57,686 nt of DNA from SVQP01 sp045594705 (GTDB lineage: Bacteria; Bacillota; Clostridia; Oscillospirales; CAG-272). The number at the start of each line of letters is the position of its first letter. Within the stretch, counting starts at the first letter, position 1. The position numbers and the translations under genes were made by a program. Below, piece after piece: positions 24,235 to 32,063 of the stretch. Below the pieces are notes generated by a model. It saw nothing but the letters and a program-made list of their open reading frames with translations, was not told the DNA's origin and made no database searches. The stretch lies in the NCBI GenBank assembly GCA_045594705.1, contig JAZNZB010000083.1, forward strand, positions 1 to 57,686, read 5' to 3'.

Positions 24235-24263
24235 AAGACCTCCGCTTATGCGGAGGTCTTTTG
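24235..24263 (+). terminator. Terminator of the peptide transporter operon
   Basis: AAGACCTCCGC, TTAT and GCGGAGGTCTT form an 11-bp stem, ending in TTTTG, 11 bases after the DUF3899 gene. Confidence 0.9.
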
Positions 24264-24285
24264 TACTTTGATCAGAAATGGCGGC

Positions 24286-24315
24286 TTGACATAATAGGCA
24301 AAGCTGTGCTATAAT
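24286..24315 (+). promoter_or_regulatory. Sigma-A promoter of the secreted glycosidase gene
   Basis: TTGACA (24286-24291), an 18-base spacer and TATAAT (24310-24315), 36 bases before the ATG. Confidence 0.8.
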
Positions 24316-24350
24316 AAAATCACTACATCACAGACATTGGAGGTAAGGAT

Positions 24351-26456
24351 ATGCTGAGGCGTTGGATCTGTGCAGGAATTACCTGCCTGCTTATCTTGTC
24401 AACTTGTTCGGTATTTGGAGCAGGTGCTGCAGAGAAGAATATGTTCAAAAACGGAGATTTTGAAAGAAAGCTGAATAACTGGCAATCCTGGAGTAACGAC
24501 CCTGCGAATTGCACGGTTGAGTATGCCAAGGGAGAGGGCGTGGATGGCTCGGGCGCCTTGCGCATGACCAACGAGACGCCTATGGCGAACAGCGCGTTTC
24601 AGTATGCTAATATGTCTTACGGAAAGACCTATCTGATGCAGGCGGACGTCAAATATGAGAACATTTCTTCCGATGGATCGGGCGTCACTTTGGGCATGAC
24701 CATGTATGACGCTGCCGGAAACAACATCGGTGAGATGGCTTCCTCCTCGCATTACGGCACGAGTGACGGATGGGTCAAGCTGAACTTTATTTTTACGATC
24801 ACCAATGAGAATGCGGTCAACGTCAACGCAGGTCCGAGAATCTGGTTCAGCACAGGCTCTGTGCTGGTGGATAATGTGACCGTATTTGAAATGACCAACA
24901 TAGGCGCAGAGGCTGAGAGCGGCACGTACGATCTGACCGTGTCCGACACGCCCAACAAGTTTCCCACGGTAGGCCTTGGCTGTGAGTGGGATCCCAAGCT
25001 GCTGTTGCCGGTCAATCTGGAGCGCGGTGTCACCGAAGAGGATCTGGATCTGATCAAGCAGCGCATAGACGAGATGGGTCTGCAGAGCGTGCGCATGATG
25101 GTCATGCCCGAGTGGTTTGAGCCTGCTAACGATAACGATGACCCGAAGAGTGCGGATTTTGCAAACTTCCGCTGGGATTCGGATGAGGTCAAGTGTACCT
25201 TTGCATATCTGCAGGTCTGCCAGGAGCTTGGCGTGGACGTCACGCTGACCTGGTGGGGCGCAGCAGCAGGGGATTGGCTGTCCTATCCCGATTGCGGTGA
25301 CTGGCTCAGCGCGCCCAACGATCTGGATGAAATGGCCGAGAACGTGACCACCGTGCTGCGCTACGTCAAGGAGGAGCTGGGATACGATTGCGTCAAGGGC
25401 GTGATCTTGCAGAATGAGCCCAGCTATTCCTTCAAGGTGTCGGGCGGCGTGGTGGATTTCGACCGCTACGTGCAATACTATAAAACCGTGGATGCCTATC
25501 TGAAGGATGCGGGGCTGCGGGAGAGCGTCAAGCTGATCGGCGCGGACGACGCGCAAAGCCTTGGCTGGTATTGCCGCACGTATGACGCCTTGAAGGACGT
25601 GTGCGATATGTTTGACTCGCATACCTATTCCTGGAGCTACGATATGCCGTACTTGGACGATATGATCGATGAGTTCGTGGGCGGCAGAACCAATTATTCC
25701 ACCGATAAGCCGTATGTATTCGGTGAATTCGGTGACGGCAGCGCGCAGGGCGCGTATGCGGCAGCGTCAACGGAAACTTACGGACGCGGCTTGTTTATTG
25801 CATCCATGGCGGTCAATTCGCTGGGCGCAGGCGCGTCCGGACTTTCCTACTGGCCGCTGCACGATGTGTACTATTATTACAACGAGACCGGCGGCGACAA
25901 TTACGGTCTGATGAGCATGGGCTTGATCGGCTACAAGACCGACGGAGAATGGAGCTATCGTCCCACCTATTACGCGTGGGGGCTGCTTTGCAATTATATC
26001 CCTAAGGGCTCGGAGGTATATCCCGTGACGGGTGAGGATGATAATCTGATTGATGCTGTGTGCGTCAAGGCCCCCGACGGCACGTGGAGTCTGATCGCCG
26101 TCAACCGCTCGGCAGCCGAGCAGGTGGTTCATATTTCCACGAGCCTGTTCGATTGCGAGATGGACAGCTACCTGTTTGCAGAAGATAAGCTGCCCACCGA
26201 CGGCTCACAGATCAAGGCCGACGGCAAGGTAACGGCAACCGAGGGCGGGTACAGCATCACGCTGCCCGCGTATAGCTTCCGCGTGCTTAACGGCAAGGAT
26301 GCAGATGCCGAGACAGAGAGCACCGTGCCCGCAGAGGGCGAGAGCGAAGCACCTGCCGAGGGCGGATGCAAGTCAGTAGCCGCACCCGTGGCAGCGTTGG
26401 CAGTCGCCACGGTTGCTGCCGCGGCAGTTGCTCGCAAGAAGAAAAAGGAGCTTTGA
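24351..26456 (+). CDS. Secreted clan GH-A glycosidase with N-terminal CBM and Cys-type C-terminal anchor
   Basis: A 701-aa exported enzyme with GGAGG before the ATG. The signal peptide ends near GAGAAE. Residues about 30-185 are a CBM4/9-like beta-sandwich (KNGDFERKLNNWQSW, ALRMTNE, DGWVKLNFIFT). Residues about 200-580 are a TIM barrel: VRMMVMPEWFEP, GVDVTLTWWGAA, the acid/base Glu at 356 in ILQNEPSYSF, and the nucleophile Glu at 459 in YVFGEFGDG. These two glutamates fit a retaining clan-A glycosidase; the family (GH5, 30 or 39-like) is not certain. After a small beta-domain the tail is acidic, then EGGCKS, an Ala/Val-rich helix and KKKKEL. The tail matches those at 1052 and 9195. Confidence 0.87.
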   Translation: MLRRWICAGITCLLILSTCSVFGAGAAEKNMFKNGDFERKLNNWQSWSNDPANCTVEYAKGEGVDGSGALRMTNETPMANSAFQYANMSYGKTYLMQADVKYENISSDGSGVTLGMTMYDAAGNNIGEMASSSHYGTSDGWVKLNFIFTITNENAVNVNAGPRIWFSTGSVLVDNVTVFEMTNIGAEAESGTYDLTVSDTPNKFPTVGLGCEWDPKLLLPVNLERGVTEEDLDLIKQRIDEMGLQSVRMMVMPEWFEPANDNDDPKSADFANFRWDSDEVKCTFAYLQVCQELGVDVTLTWWGAAAGDWLSYPDCGDWLSAPNDLDEMAENVTTVLRYVKEELGYDCVKGVILQNEPSYSFKVSGGVVDFDRYVQYYKTVDAYLKDAGLRESVKLIGADDAQSLGWYCRTYDALKDVCDMFDSHTYSWSYDMPYLDDMIDEFVGGRTNYSTDKPYVFGEFGDGSAQGAYAAASTETYGRGLFIASMAVNSLGAGASGLSYWPLHDVYYYYNETGGDNYGLMSMGLIGYKTDGEWSYRPTYYAWGLLCNYIPKGSEVYPVTGEDDNLIDAVCVKAPDGTWSLIAVNRSAAEQVVHISTSLFDCEMDSYLFAEDKLPTDGSQIKADGKVTATEGGYSITLPAYSFRVLNGKDADAETESTVPAEGESEAPAEGGCKSVAAPVAALAVATVAAAAVARKKKKEL

Positions 26457-26462
26457 TATTTC

Positions 26463-26660
26463 ATGGAAGATTTGATAGGGGGCATATTGGAGATTATTTT
26501 TCAACCGTTTGAGCCGCTATTTGATGAAGCCTTTGAGTGGGTAAAAAAGATTCGGCGCAAATGGGTGAGAGTAGTGCTGAGAATCCTTTTGATCTCGATT
26601 CCTCTGTCCATTTTCTTGATCGTATATCTTGTGTGTCGCCGCGTATTTGGCGAGGAATAA
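26463..26660 (+). CDS. Tiny single-span membrane protein, 65 aa
   Basis: The ATG at 26463 has AAGGAG located in the last codons of the glycosidase gene, so the two are probably cotranslated. The chain has an amphipathic, acidic-aromatic N-half (IFQPFEPLFDEAFEWVKKI), then a basic stretch and one membrane helix (VLRILLISIPLSIFLIVYLV), ending RRVFGEE. No family was recognised. Its position suggests an accessory role for the exported enzyme, but this is only context. Confidence 0.7.
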   Translation: MEDLIGGILEIIFQPFEPLFDEAFEWVKKIRRKWVRVVLRILLISIPLSIFLIVYLVCRRVFGEE

Positions 26661-26675
26661 ATATCGCGAAAAAAA

Positions 26676-26719
26676 CCCTCCCCTACGGAAAACGGATGTT
26701 TGCATCTGTGTAGGGGAGG
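26676..26719. terminator. Family B hairpin serving as terminator, copy 3
   Basis: CCCTCCCCTAC (26676-26686) pairs with GTAGGGGAGG (26710-26719) around a 23-base loop, 16 bases past the stop of the 65-aa gene. The arms are the family B ends without the inner TTTGCAAGCAAA part. The T-run is poor, so termination is uncertain. Confidence 0.5.
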
Positions 26720-26867
26720 AGTTTCTGTCTCCCGCAAAATATTAATGAAATTGAAAAATCTTTGGCAATGGGGTTGATGAATTAGTGAAAAAATTCATAT
26801 GAGGGATGAATTATTGCAATGATCCTATCATTATTATTGGGGAAATGATTGCTCGTCCAATCTGTTA

Positions 26868-27171
26868 ACTTGGCCCCTTTTCCCGCGGACGCTCATTTCG
26901 CTGTGCTTCATTTCGCTGCGGGTCCTCTTCCCCTTCGGGGACGCCTTTGCATCGCGCATTCGTTCTGCTGACTTTTCTCGTCATGGGATAGTTTCATGCC
27001 GCACGTCTTATGACGCTGCTGATGCGGGCAACTTACATATGGCGTCCCCGAAGGGGAAGAGGACCCGCAGTGGAGCGAGAACGCAGTGAAGCGGAACGCC
27101 CGCGGGAAAAGGGGCTGTCTGAACGCATCGGAAAAGATTTATATTGTAACGAAAGTGTATTGAATGAAACG
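26868..27171. repeat. Family C composite repeat, copy 2 (complete, with inverted arms)
   Basis: A left arm of about 75 bases (GGCCCCTTTTCCCGCGG ... GGTCCTCTTCCCCTTCGGGG) and a right arm (CCCCGAAGGGGAAGAGGACC ... CCGCGGGAAAAGGGGC) are close reverse complements. They enclose about 100 bases that match the block duplicated at 1-285 (TTTGCATCGCGCATTCG, TCATGGGAT, GATGCGGGCAACTTACAT). A CGGAAAAG segment and the CAGGAATCTG hairpin follow on the right. This fills most of 26661-27247; no gene is present. Confidence 0.75.
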
Positions 27172-27209
27172 AAAAAACAGGAATCTGCTCATACTTGAAC
27201 AGATTCCTG
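27172..27209 (-). terminator. Terminator of the 2-oxoacid oxidoreductase operon
   Basis: A 10-bp stem CAGGAATCTG/CAGATTCCTG is followed on the minus strand by GTTTTTTC. It lies 39 bases past the stop of the ACT gene. Confidence 0.8.
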
Positions 27210-27247
27210 CTATTTTTTGCTGATTTTCAGATAAAATCCTATTTATC

Positions 27248-27679
27248 TCAAATTCTGTAAATCTCGTTTGCCTTGGTGTCGCCAAAGCCGTTGGCGCAAA
27301 GAATCGCTTCGGCCTTTGCGGGGTCATCCACGCGCACGATCATGAGTGCCTTGCCCAATGTCTTGCCTGCGCAGGCGTACATGTACTCGATCTCTACGTG
27401 ATTGTCAGCCAGAATGTTGACTACCTCGGCAGCACCGCCCGGATGGTCGTTCATGACCACGGCCAGCACCTCGGTGACCTTGACGATCACGCCGTCCTCA
27501 GAGAGGATCTGCTGTGCCAGCTCCACCTTGTCCACGATCAGGCGCAGAACGCCGAAATCGGAGGTATCTGCCAAAGAGAGCGCGCTGATGTCCACGCCGC
27601 CGCGGGAGAGGTGCGAAAGCACGGGCGCAAGATTGCCCTTGCGGTTTTCAATAAATACGGAAAGCTGCTTTACCTTCAT
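27248..27679 (-). CDS. Tandem ACT-domain protein
   Basis: A 143-aa soluble protein with AAGGAG before the ATG. Two ACT folds follow one another: KQLSVFIENRKGNLAPVLSH with the GGVDISALSLADT strand (1-70), and LAVVMNDHPGGAAEVVNILA with VEIEYMYAC (71-143). ACT domains usually bind amino acids and change enzyme activity or gene expression. It is the last gene of a six-gene unit for 2-oxoacid oxidation, 16 bases from the ligase gene. Sensing of an amino acid or aromatic product by the ligase is plausible; the same pairing is common in anaerobes. Confidence 0.9.
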   Translation of the reverse strand: MKVKQLSVFIENRKGNLAPVLSHLSRGGVDISALSLADTSDFGVLRLIVDKVELAQQILSEDGVIVKVTEVLAVVMNDHPGGAAEVVNILADNHVEIEYMYACAGKTLGKALMIVRVDDPAKAEAILCANGFGDTKANEIYRI

Positions 27680-27695
27680 TTCATTACGCTCCTTC

Positions 27696-29000
27696 TTAAT
27701 ATTTTCTGTTATCGATCACGCGCTTTGCCTTGCCCTCGCTGCGCGCAATGGTCTTGGGGTTGACCAGGTGCACCTTGGCGGAAATGCCAAGCATATCGCG
27801 AAGTCCCGAGGTAATGCGCTTTTCCACTGCCTCGATCGAACGGATATCGTCCGCGAACAGCGTCTCGCTCATTTCCACGTTGACGTCAAAGGTGTCGGTG
27901 TTGTTGACGCGATCCACCACGATCTGATAGTTGGGTGTGATGTCGCCGCCGCTGACGCGGAGCAGTACCTCTTCGATCTGAGAGGGGAATACGTTGACGC
28001 CGCGGATGATCAGCATGTCGTCGCTTCTGCCGCTGGGCTTGCGCATACGTACGTGGGTTCTGCCGCAAGCGCACTTTTCGTAGTTGAGCGAGCAGATGTC
28101 GCGGGTGCGGTAACGGATCAGGGGGAAGCCCTCCTTGGTGATGGTGGTGAATACCAGCTCGCCCGACTCACCCTCGGGCAGCACCTCGCAGGTGTCGGGA
28201 TCAATGATCTCGGGGATGAAGTGGTCCTCCCAGACGTGCATGCCGGCCTGGCATTCGCATTCGCAGGCCACACCCGGGCCGAGAATTTCGGAAAGACCGT
28301 AAATATCGTAAGCCTTCAGACCCAGCTTCTCCTGAATCTGCAGTCTCATGTCCTCGCTCCAGGGCTCTGCACCGAAAATGCCCGCCTTGAGCTTGAGCTG
28401 TCCCTTGAGTCCCAGACGCTCAATCTCCTCGCCCAGGTAGAGGGCGTAAGAGGGCGTGCAGCAAAGTGCGGTAGCACCAAAGTCCACCATGGTCTGAATC
28501 TGCAGGGAGGTGTTGCCCGAGGACATGGGGATGACGGTCGCACCCAGCGCCTCGGTACCGCCGTGTGCACCGAGACCACCGGTGAATAAGCCGTAGCCGT
28601 AGGAGACCTGCACGATATCGCGCTCGTCAAGACCGATCGCCTCCATCATTCTGGCAACGCAGTCGGACCACATGGCCAGGTCGTTTTTGGTATATCCAAC
28701 CACGATTCGCTTGCCCGTTGTGCCGGAAGACGCGTGCACACGCACGATCTCGGACATGGGGGTGGCGAAAAGGCCGAAGGGATAGTAATCTCTAAGGTCA
28801 CTCTTGTAGGAGAAGGGGAGCTTGGCAAGATCCTCGACGCCGTGTACGTCGTCGGGAGTCAGTCCTGCCTCATCCATTCTTTTGCGGAAGCATTCTACGT
28901 TTTCGTAGCAACGCTTGACTTGTGCGACAAGTCGTTCGTTTTGCATCGCGACGATCTGCTCGCGAGGCATACATTCAATTTCGGGGTGTCTGATAGCCAT
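27696..29000 (-). CDS. Phenylacetate-CoA ligase family enzyme (PaaK-like)
   Basis: A cytoplasmic adenylate-forming enzyme of 434 aa. The ATP-binding motif VHASSGTTGKRIVVGYT is near residue 90. Other family features are QVSYGYGLFTGGLG, YDIYGLSEILGPGV (the acyl-acceptor strand), RTRDICSL with CACGRTH, and the C-terminal domain RSDDMLIIRGVNVFPSQIEE. The reaction is arylacetate (or similar acid) + CoA + ATP to the CoA ester, AMP and PPi; near iorAB it may also run backwards. Only a weak purine-rich ribosome site (AAAGAGAA) precedes the ATG. Substrate is inferred from family and context. Confidence 0.92.
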   Translation of the reverse strand: MAIRHPEIECMPREQIVAMQNERLVAQVKRCYENVECFRKRMDEAGLTPDDVHGVEDLAKLPFSYKSDLRDYYPFGLFATPMSEIVRVHASSGTTGKRIVVGYTKNDLAMWSDCVARMMEAIGLDERDIVQVSYGYGLFTGGLGAHGGTEALGATVIPMSSGNTSLQIQTMVDFGATALCCTPSYALYLGEEIERLGLKGQLKLKAGIFGAEPWSEDMRLQIQEKLGLKAYDIYGLSEILGPGVACECECQAGMHVWEDHFIPEIIDPDTCEVLPEGESGELVFTTITKEGFPLIRYRTRDICSLNYEKCACGRTHVRMRKPSGRSDDMLIIRGVNVFPSQIEEVLLRVSGGDITPNYQIVVDRVNNTDTFDVNVEMSETLFADDIRSIEAVEKRITSGLRDMLGISAKVHLVNPKTIARSEGKAKRVIDNRKY

Positions 29001-29033
29001 GAGAGTTCTCTTTTCTTTGTAGGATTTATGGGT

Positions 29034-29717
29034 TTATGCTTTTTTTCTTTTGAGGTTGAGGATAATGCCCAGTGCCACCGAGAGTGCGGCCGCCATGGCC
29101 ACCTGATATTCGGCAGGGAGCATAAAGGTCAGGGTGTGTGCGGGAATCCAGAAAAGGGGTACGGTGCGAAGCAGCGTAAAGGACGCAAACTTTTCCCAAT
29201 CCACCTTGTGAATGACGTTTGCAAGGCTGATCTTGCGCTTGCCCGTGGCACGGATGTCAAGATAGGTGTCCGAGCACTTGTGCAGCGCCATGAAGGTCGG
29301 TCCGAAGGAGAGGTTCATGGTGGCACTGATCATGAATGCCTTGATAAAGCTGTTCAGCAGTTCGTGTTCGGGGTTGGGCAACAGGCCGCTTGCCATCAAA
29401 GCGCCCACGCCCGCACCGAAGATCTTCATCATGTAGGTGATCCAGACGCCGATAACGCCCCAGATCAGAAATCTTGCCCACACGTAAGAGGGCAGAAGCC
29501 ATTCCTTTTTGGCAAGGCGCACGGCCAGCAGCTCGCCCGCTGTTGCGAGAATGGCGAATTTCGCAAAGCCCATGAGGTAGGGGTGCGTACCTGAAAGCGT
29601 TTTGAACACCTCGCGCGAGGCGGGAATGATCAGAATGGCCGCAAAGCCTGCAAGGGAGAGGACGATGTAGACAATGATCAGAATCTTTTTCCATGTGGTG
29701 GAGGATCTTTCTGCCAT
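29034..29717 (-). CDS. Multi-pass membrane protein within the ior operon
   Basis: A 227-aa protein. The ATG at 29717 follows GGAGG and sits 2 bases after the iorB stop. There are five to seven predicted helices: a first near residue 10-30 (ILIIVYIVLSLAGFAAILII), then FAKFAILATAGELLAV, FLIWGVIGVWITYMMKIFGA, FIKAFMISATMNLSFGP and VAMAAALSVALGIIL. No family was recognised with confidence; a faint resemblance to Mpv17/PMP22-type proteins was considered. Placement between oxidoreductase and ligase genes suggests export of the organic acid product or uptake of the amino acid. This is inference only. Confidence 0.8.
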   Translation of the reverse strand: MAERSSTTWKKILIIVYIVLSLAGFAAILIIPASREVFKTLSGTHPYLMGFAKFAILATAGELLAVRLAKKEWLLPSYVWARFLIWGVIGVWITYMMKIFGAGVGALMASGLLPNPEHELLNSFIKAFMISATMNLSFGPTFMALHKCSDTYLDIRATGKRKISLANVIHKVDWEKFASFTLLRTVPLFWIPAHTLTFMLPAEYQVAMAAALSVALGIILNLKRKKA

Positions 29718-29718
29718 G

Positions 29719-30300
29719 TCACGCCTCCGCGGTGTAGTGATATCCTGCGTCAAAGGCGCGCAGGTTCGCTTCAAGGAACTTGGCGGGAACGCATGCGCGC
29801 ACCGATTCGACCCAAGTCTCGTATGGAATGTCGGTGTTCTTGGCCATCACGCCCATAAGCACCACGTTGACTGCCTTGGTATTGCCTGCGGCCTTGGCCA
29901 TGGCAAGCGCGTCAAGCGCGGTCAGGTCAACCTTTGCGCCAAGCGTCTCGAGAATGCCTTCGGGATAGGTAGCCGCACCTGTGATGACCGGCATGGGATT
30001 GATCTTTTGCGTGTTGGCGATCATTTTGCCGCCCGTTTTGAGATAGGGCAGTGCGCGCAGAGCCTCCAGCTGCTCAAAGGCGAGAATGATGTCTGCCTCG
30101 CCCTTGTCAATGACGGGGGAGTAGACCTTGTCGCCGTACTTGACGTAGGTGACCACGCTGCCGCCGCGCTGCGACATGCCGTGCACCTCGGAGACCTTGA
30201 CGTCATAGCCAAGCGAGAGAATGGCGTTGCCGAGAATGCGGCTGGCAAGCAAAGTGCCCTGGCCGCCCACGCCCACGATCATAATATTTACGCTTTTCAT
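29719..30300 (-). CDS. iorB: Indolepyruvate:ferredoxin oxidoreductase, beta subunit
   Basis: A 193-aa subunit of the gamma-type 2-oxoacid oxidoreductase fold: IMIVGVGGQGTLLASRILG at the start, VSEVHGMSQRGGSVVTYV, and ADIILAFEQLEALRAL. With IorA it converts aryl-2-oxoacids, CoA and oxidised ferredoxin to arylacetyl-CoA, CO2 and reduced ferredoxin. AAGGAGG precedes the ATG, and the iorA gene ends 2 bases upstream. Branched-chain 2-oxoacid activity cannot be excluded from sequence alone. Confidence 0.93.
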   Translation of the reverse strand: MKSVNIMIVGVGGQGTLLASRILGNAILSLGYDVKVSEVHGMSQRGGSVVTYVKYGDKVYSPVIDKGEADIILAFEQLEALRALPYLKTGGKMIANTQKINPMPVITGAATYPEGILETLGAKVDLTALDALAMAKAAGNTKAVNVVLMGVMAKNTDIPYETWVESVRACVPAKFLEANLRAFDAGYHYTAEA

Positions 30301-30302
30301 GG

Positions 30303-32045
30303 TCAGTCCTCCTTCTTTTCAATTGCGCCAAACGGGCAAACGCCTGTGCAAAGGCCACAGCCGTTACATTGCGTGGCGTCGATCTTGACCGAGCCGTCTG
30401 CCTGAACCGAGATGGCAGGGCAGCCAAGCTTCATGCAGAGCTTGCACTTGCGGCACTTGTCTGTAATTTCGCAGGTACCTATGTACTTAACGTGCTTGAG
30501 CAGTGCACAGGGACGCTGTGCGATGATCACGGACGGCTCATCTGCAGCCAGTTCTTCGCGGACGACTGCCTCAAAGGTTTTAAGGTCAAAGGGATCGGCC
30601 ACGCGCACGCGATCCACGCCGACTGCGTGGCAGAGTGCGACCAGGTCGACTGCGCGGGTATCTTCGCCGCGGATGGTCTTGCCCATGGCGGGATTCTGCT
30701 GGTGACCGGTCATGCCGGTGATTGAGTTGTCCAGCACGATGACTGTGTTCGCGCCCTTGTTGTAAACGATGTCGATCAGTCCCGTAATGCCCGAATGGAT
30801 GAAGGTGGAGTCACCGATCACGCTGACCAGCTTTTTGTTGAACTCCTCACCGCGCACCTTGGCCATGCCGAAGGCCGCGCCCACCGATGCGCCCATGCAG
30901 ATGGTGGTGTCCACCGATGCAAGGGGAGCGACCGCGCCCAGCGTATAGCAGCCAATGTCGCCCGAGACGGTCAGTCCCAACTTTTTGAGAACGTAGAACG
31001 TTCCTCTGTGCGGACAGCCCGCGCACATGACGGGCGGACGGCCGGGGATAGCGGATTCAAGCGCGATATATGCGGGATTGGGCGTGCCAAGCACCGCGGT
31101 GCGGATCATAGCGGGGGTGTATTCGCCAAGCATGGTAAAGTGCTGCTTGCCCGAAACCTTGACGCCGATGTTGTTGCAGTGCTCTTCAATAAAGGGATCC
31201 AACTCCTCGATCACCCAAAGGGTGTCCACCGAAGCGGCAAAATCCTTGATCTTCTGCTCGGGCAGGGGATAAGCCATGCCCAGCTTTAAGTAGTTGACAG
31301 AGCTGCCCAGCGCCTCATGCGCGTACAGATAGGTCGTGCCGGATACGATCACGCCGATGCGCGCGCCATTGTCCTCGATGACGTTGAGCGGCGAGGTCTC
31401 GGCGTATTTTACCAGATCCAGGTGACGCTGCTCGACTACCACGTGCTTGCCAATGGCCATTGCGGGCATCATGACGTACTTGGGAATGCTCTTTTCGTAG
31501 GGCTTGACCGCGATCTCCTTGCGTTCGCTGATCTCTACGGGATTCTGCGAGTGAGAGATACGGGTGGAAAGGCGCAGAAGCACAGGGGTGTCAAATTGCT
31601 CGGAGAGGTCGAAGGCCAGCTTGGTGAATTCCAAGCACTCCGAGGAGTCCGAGGGCTCCAGCATGGGCAGCTTGGAGGCCTTTGCATAGTGGCGGGAATC
31701 CTGCTCGTTTTGAGAGGAATGCATGCCGGGGTCATCTGCCACGGCAATCACAAGACCCGCGTTGACACCTGTGTAGGACGCTGTAAAGAAGGGGTCGGCC
31801 ATGACGTTGAGGCCAACGTGCTTGCAGCAGGTCATGGCGCGGCCGCCGCCGATCGCCGCACCGATGGCAACCTCGGCGGCCACCTTTTCGTTGGGGGCCC
31901 ACTCAACGTTGATTTCGGGGTATTGCACAATATTTTCGGTAATCTCGGTGCTGGGAGTGCCGGGGTAAGAGGATACCACGCGTACACCGGCCTCATATGC
32001 GCCGCGTGCAACGGCCGCATTTCCGAGCATAAGCTTTTTGGACAT
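30303..32045 (-). CDS. iorA: Indolepyruvate:ferredoxin oxidoreductase, alpha subunit
   Basis: A 580-aa catalytic subunit. The N-half has the pyrimidine-binding fold (GNAAVARGAYEAGVRVVSSY and PGTPSTEI). The thiamine-diphosphate region is near 350-470: CAGCPHRGTFYVL, GDIGCYTLG, and SVIGDSTFIHSGITGLIDIV with the metal-binding GDS and downstream NSITGMTG. The C-terminus has CRKCKLCMKLGCP and CNGCGLCTGVCP, two ferredoxin-like [4Fe-4S] motifs. AAGGAG precedes the start. Reduced ferredoxin formed here links amino acid oxidation to hydrogen or NADH formation. Confidence 0.95.
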   Translation of the reverse strand: MSKKLMLGNAAVARGAYEAGVRVVSSYPGTPSTEITENIVQYPEINVEWAPNEKVAAEVAIGAAIGGGRAMTCCKHVGLNVMADPFFTASYTGVNAGLVIAVADDPGMHSSQNEQDSRHYAKASKLPMLEPSDSSECLEFTKLAFDLSEQFDTPVLLRLSTRISHSQNPVEISERKEIAVKPYEKSIPKYVMMPAMAIGKHVVVEQRHLDLVKYAETSPLNVIEDNGARIGVIVSGTTYLYAHEALGSSVNYLKLGMAYPLPEQKIKDFAASVDTLWVIEELDPFIEEHCNNIGVKVSGKQHFTMLGEYTPAMIRTAVLGTPNPAYIALESAIPGRPPVMCAGCPHRGTFYVLKKLGLTVSGDIGCYTLGAVAPLASVDTTICMGASVGAAFGMAKVRGEEFNKKLVSVIGDSTFIHSGITGLIDIVYNKGANTVIVLDNSITGMTGHQQNPAMGKTIRGEDTRAVDLVALCHAVGVDRVRVADPFDLKTFEAVVREELAADEPSVIIAQRPCALLKHVKYIGTCEITDKCRKCKLCMKLGCPAISVQADGSVKIDATQCNGCGLCTGVCPFGAIEKKED

Positions 32046-32063
32046 ATGTAAATCGCTCCTTGT

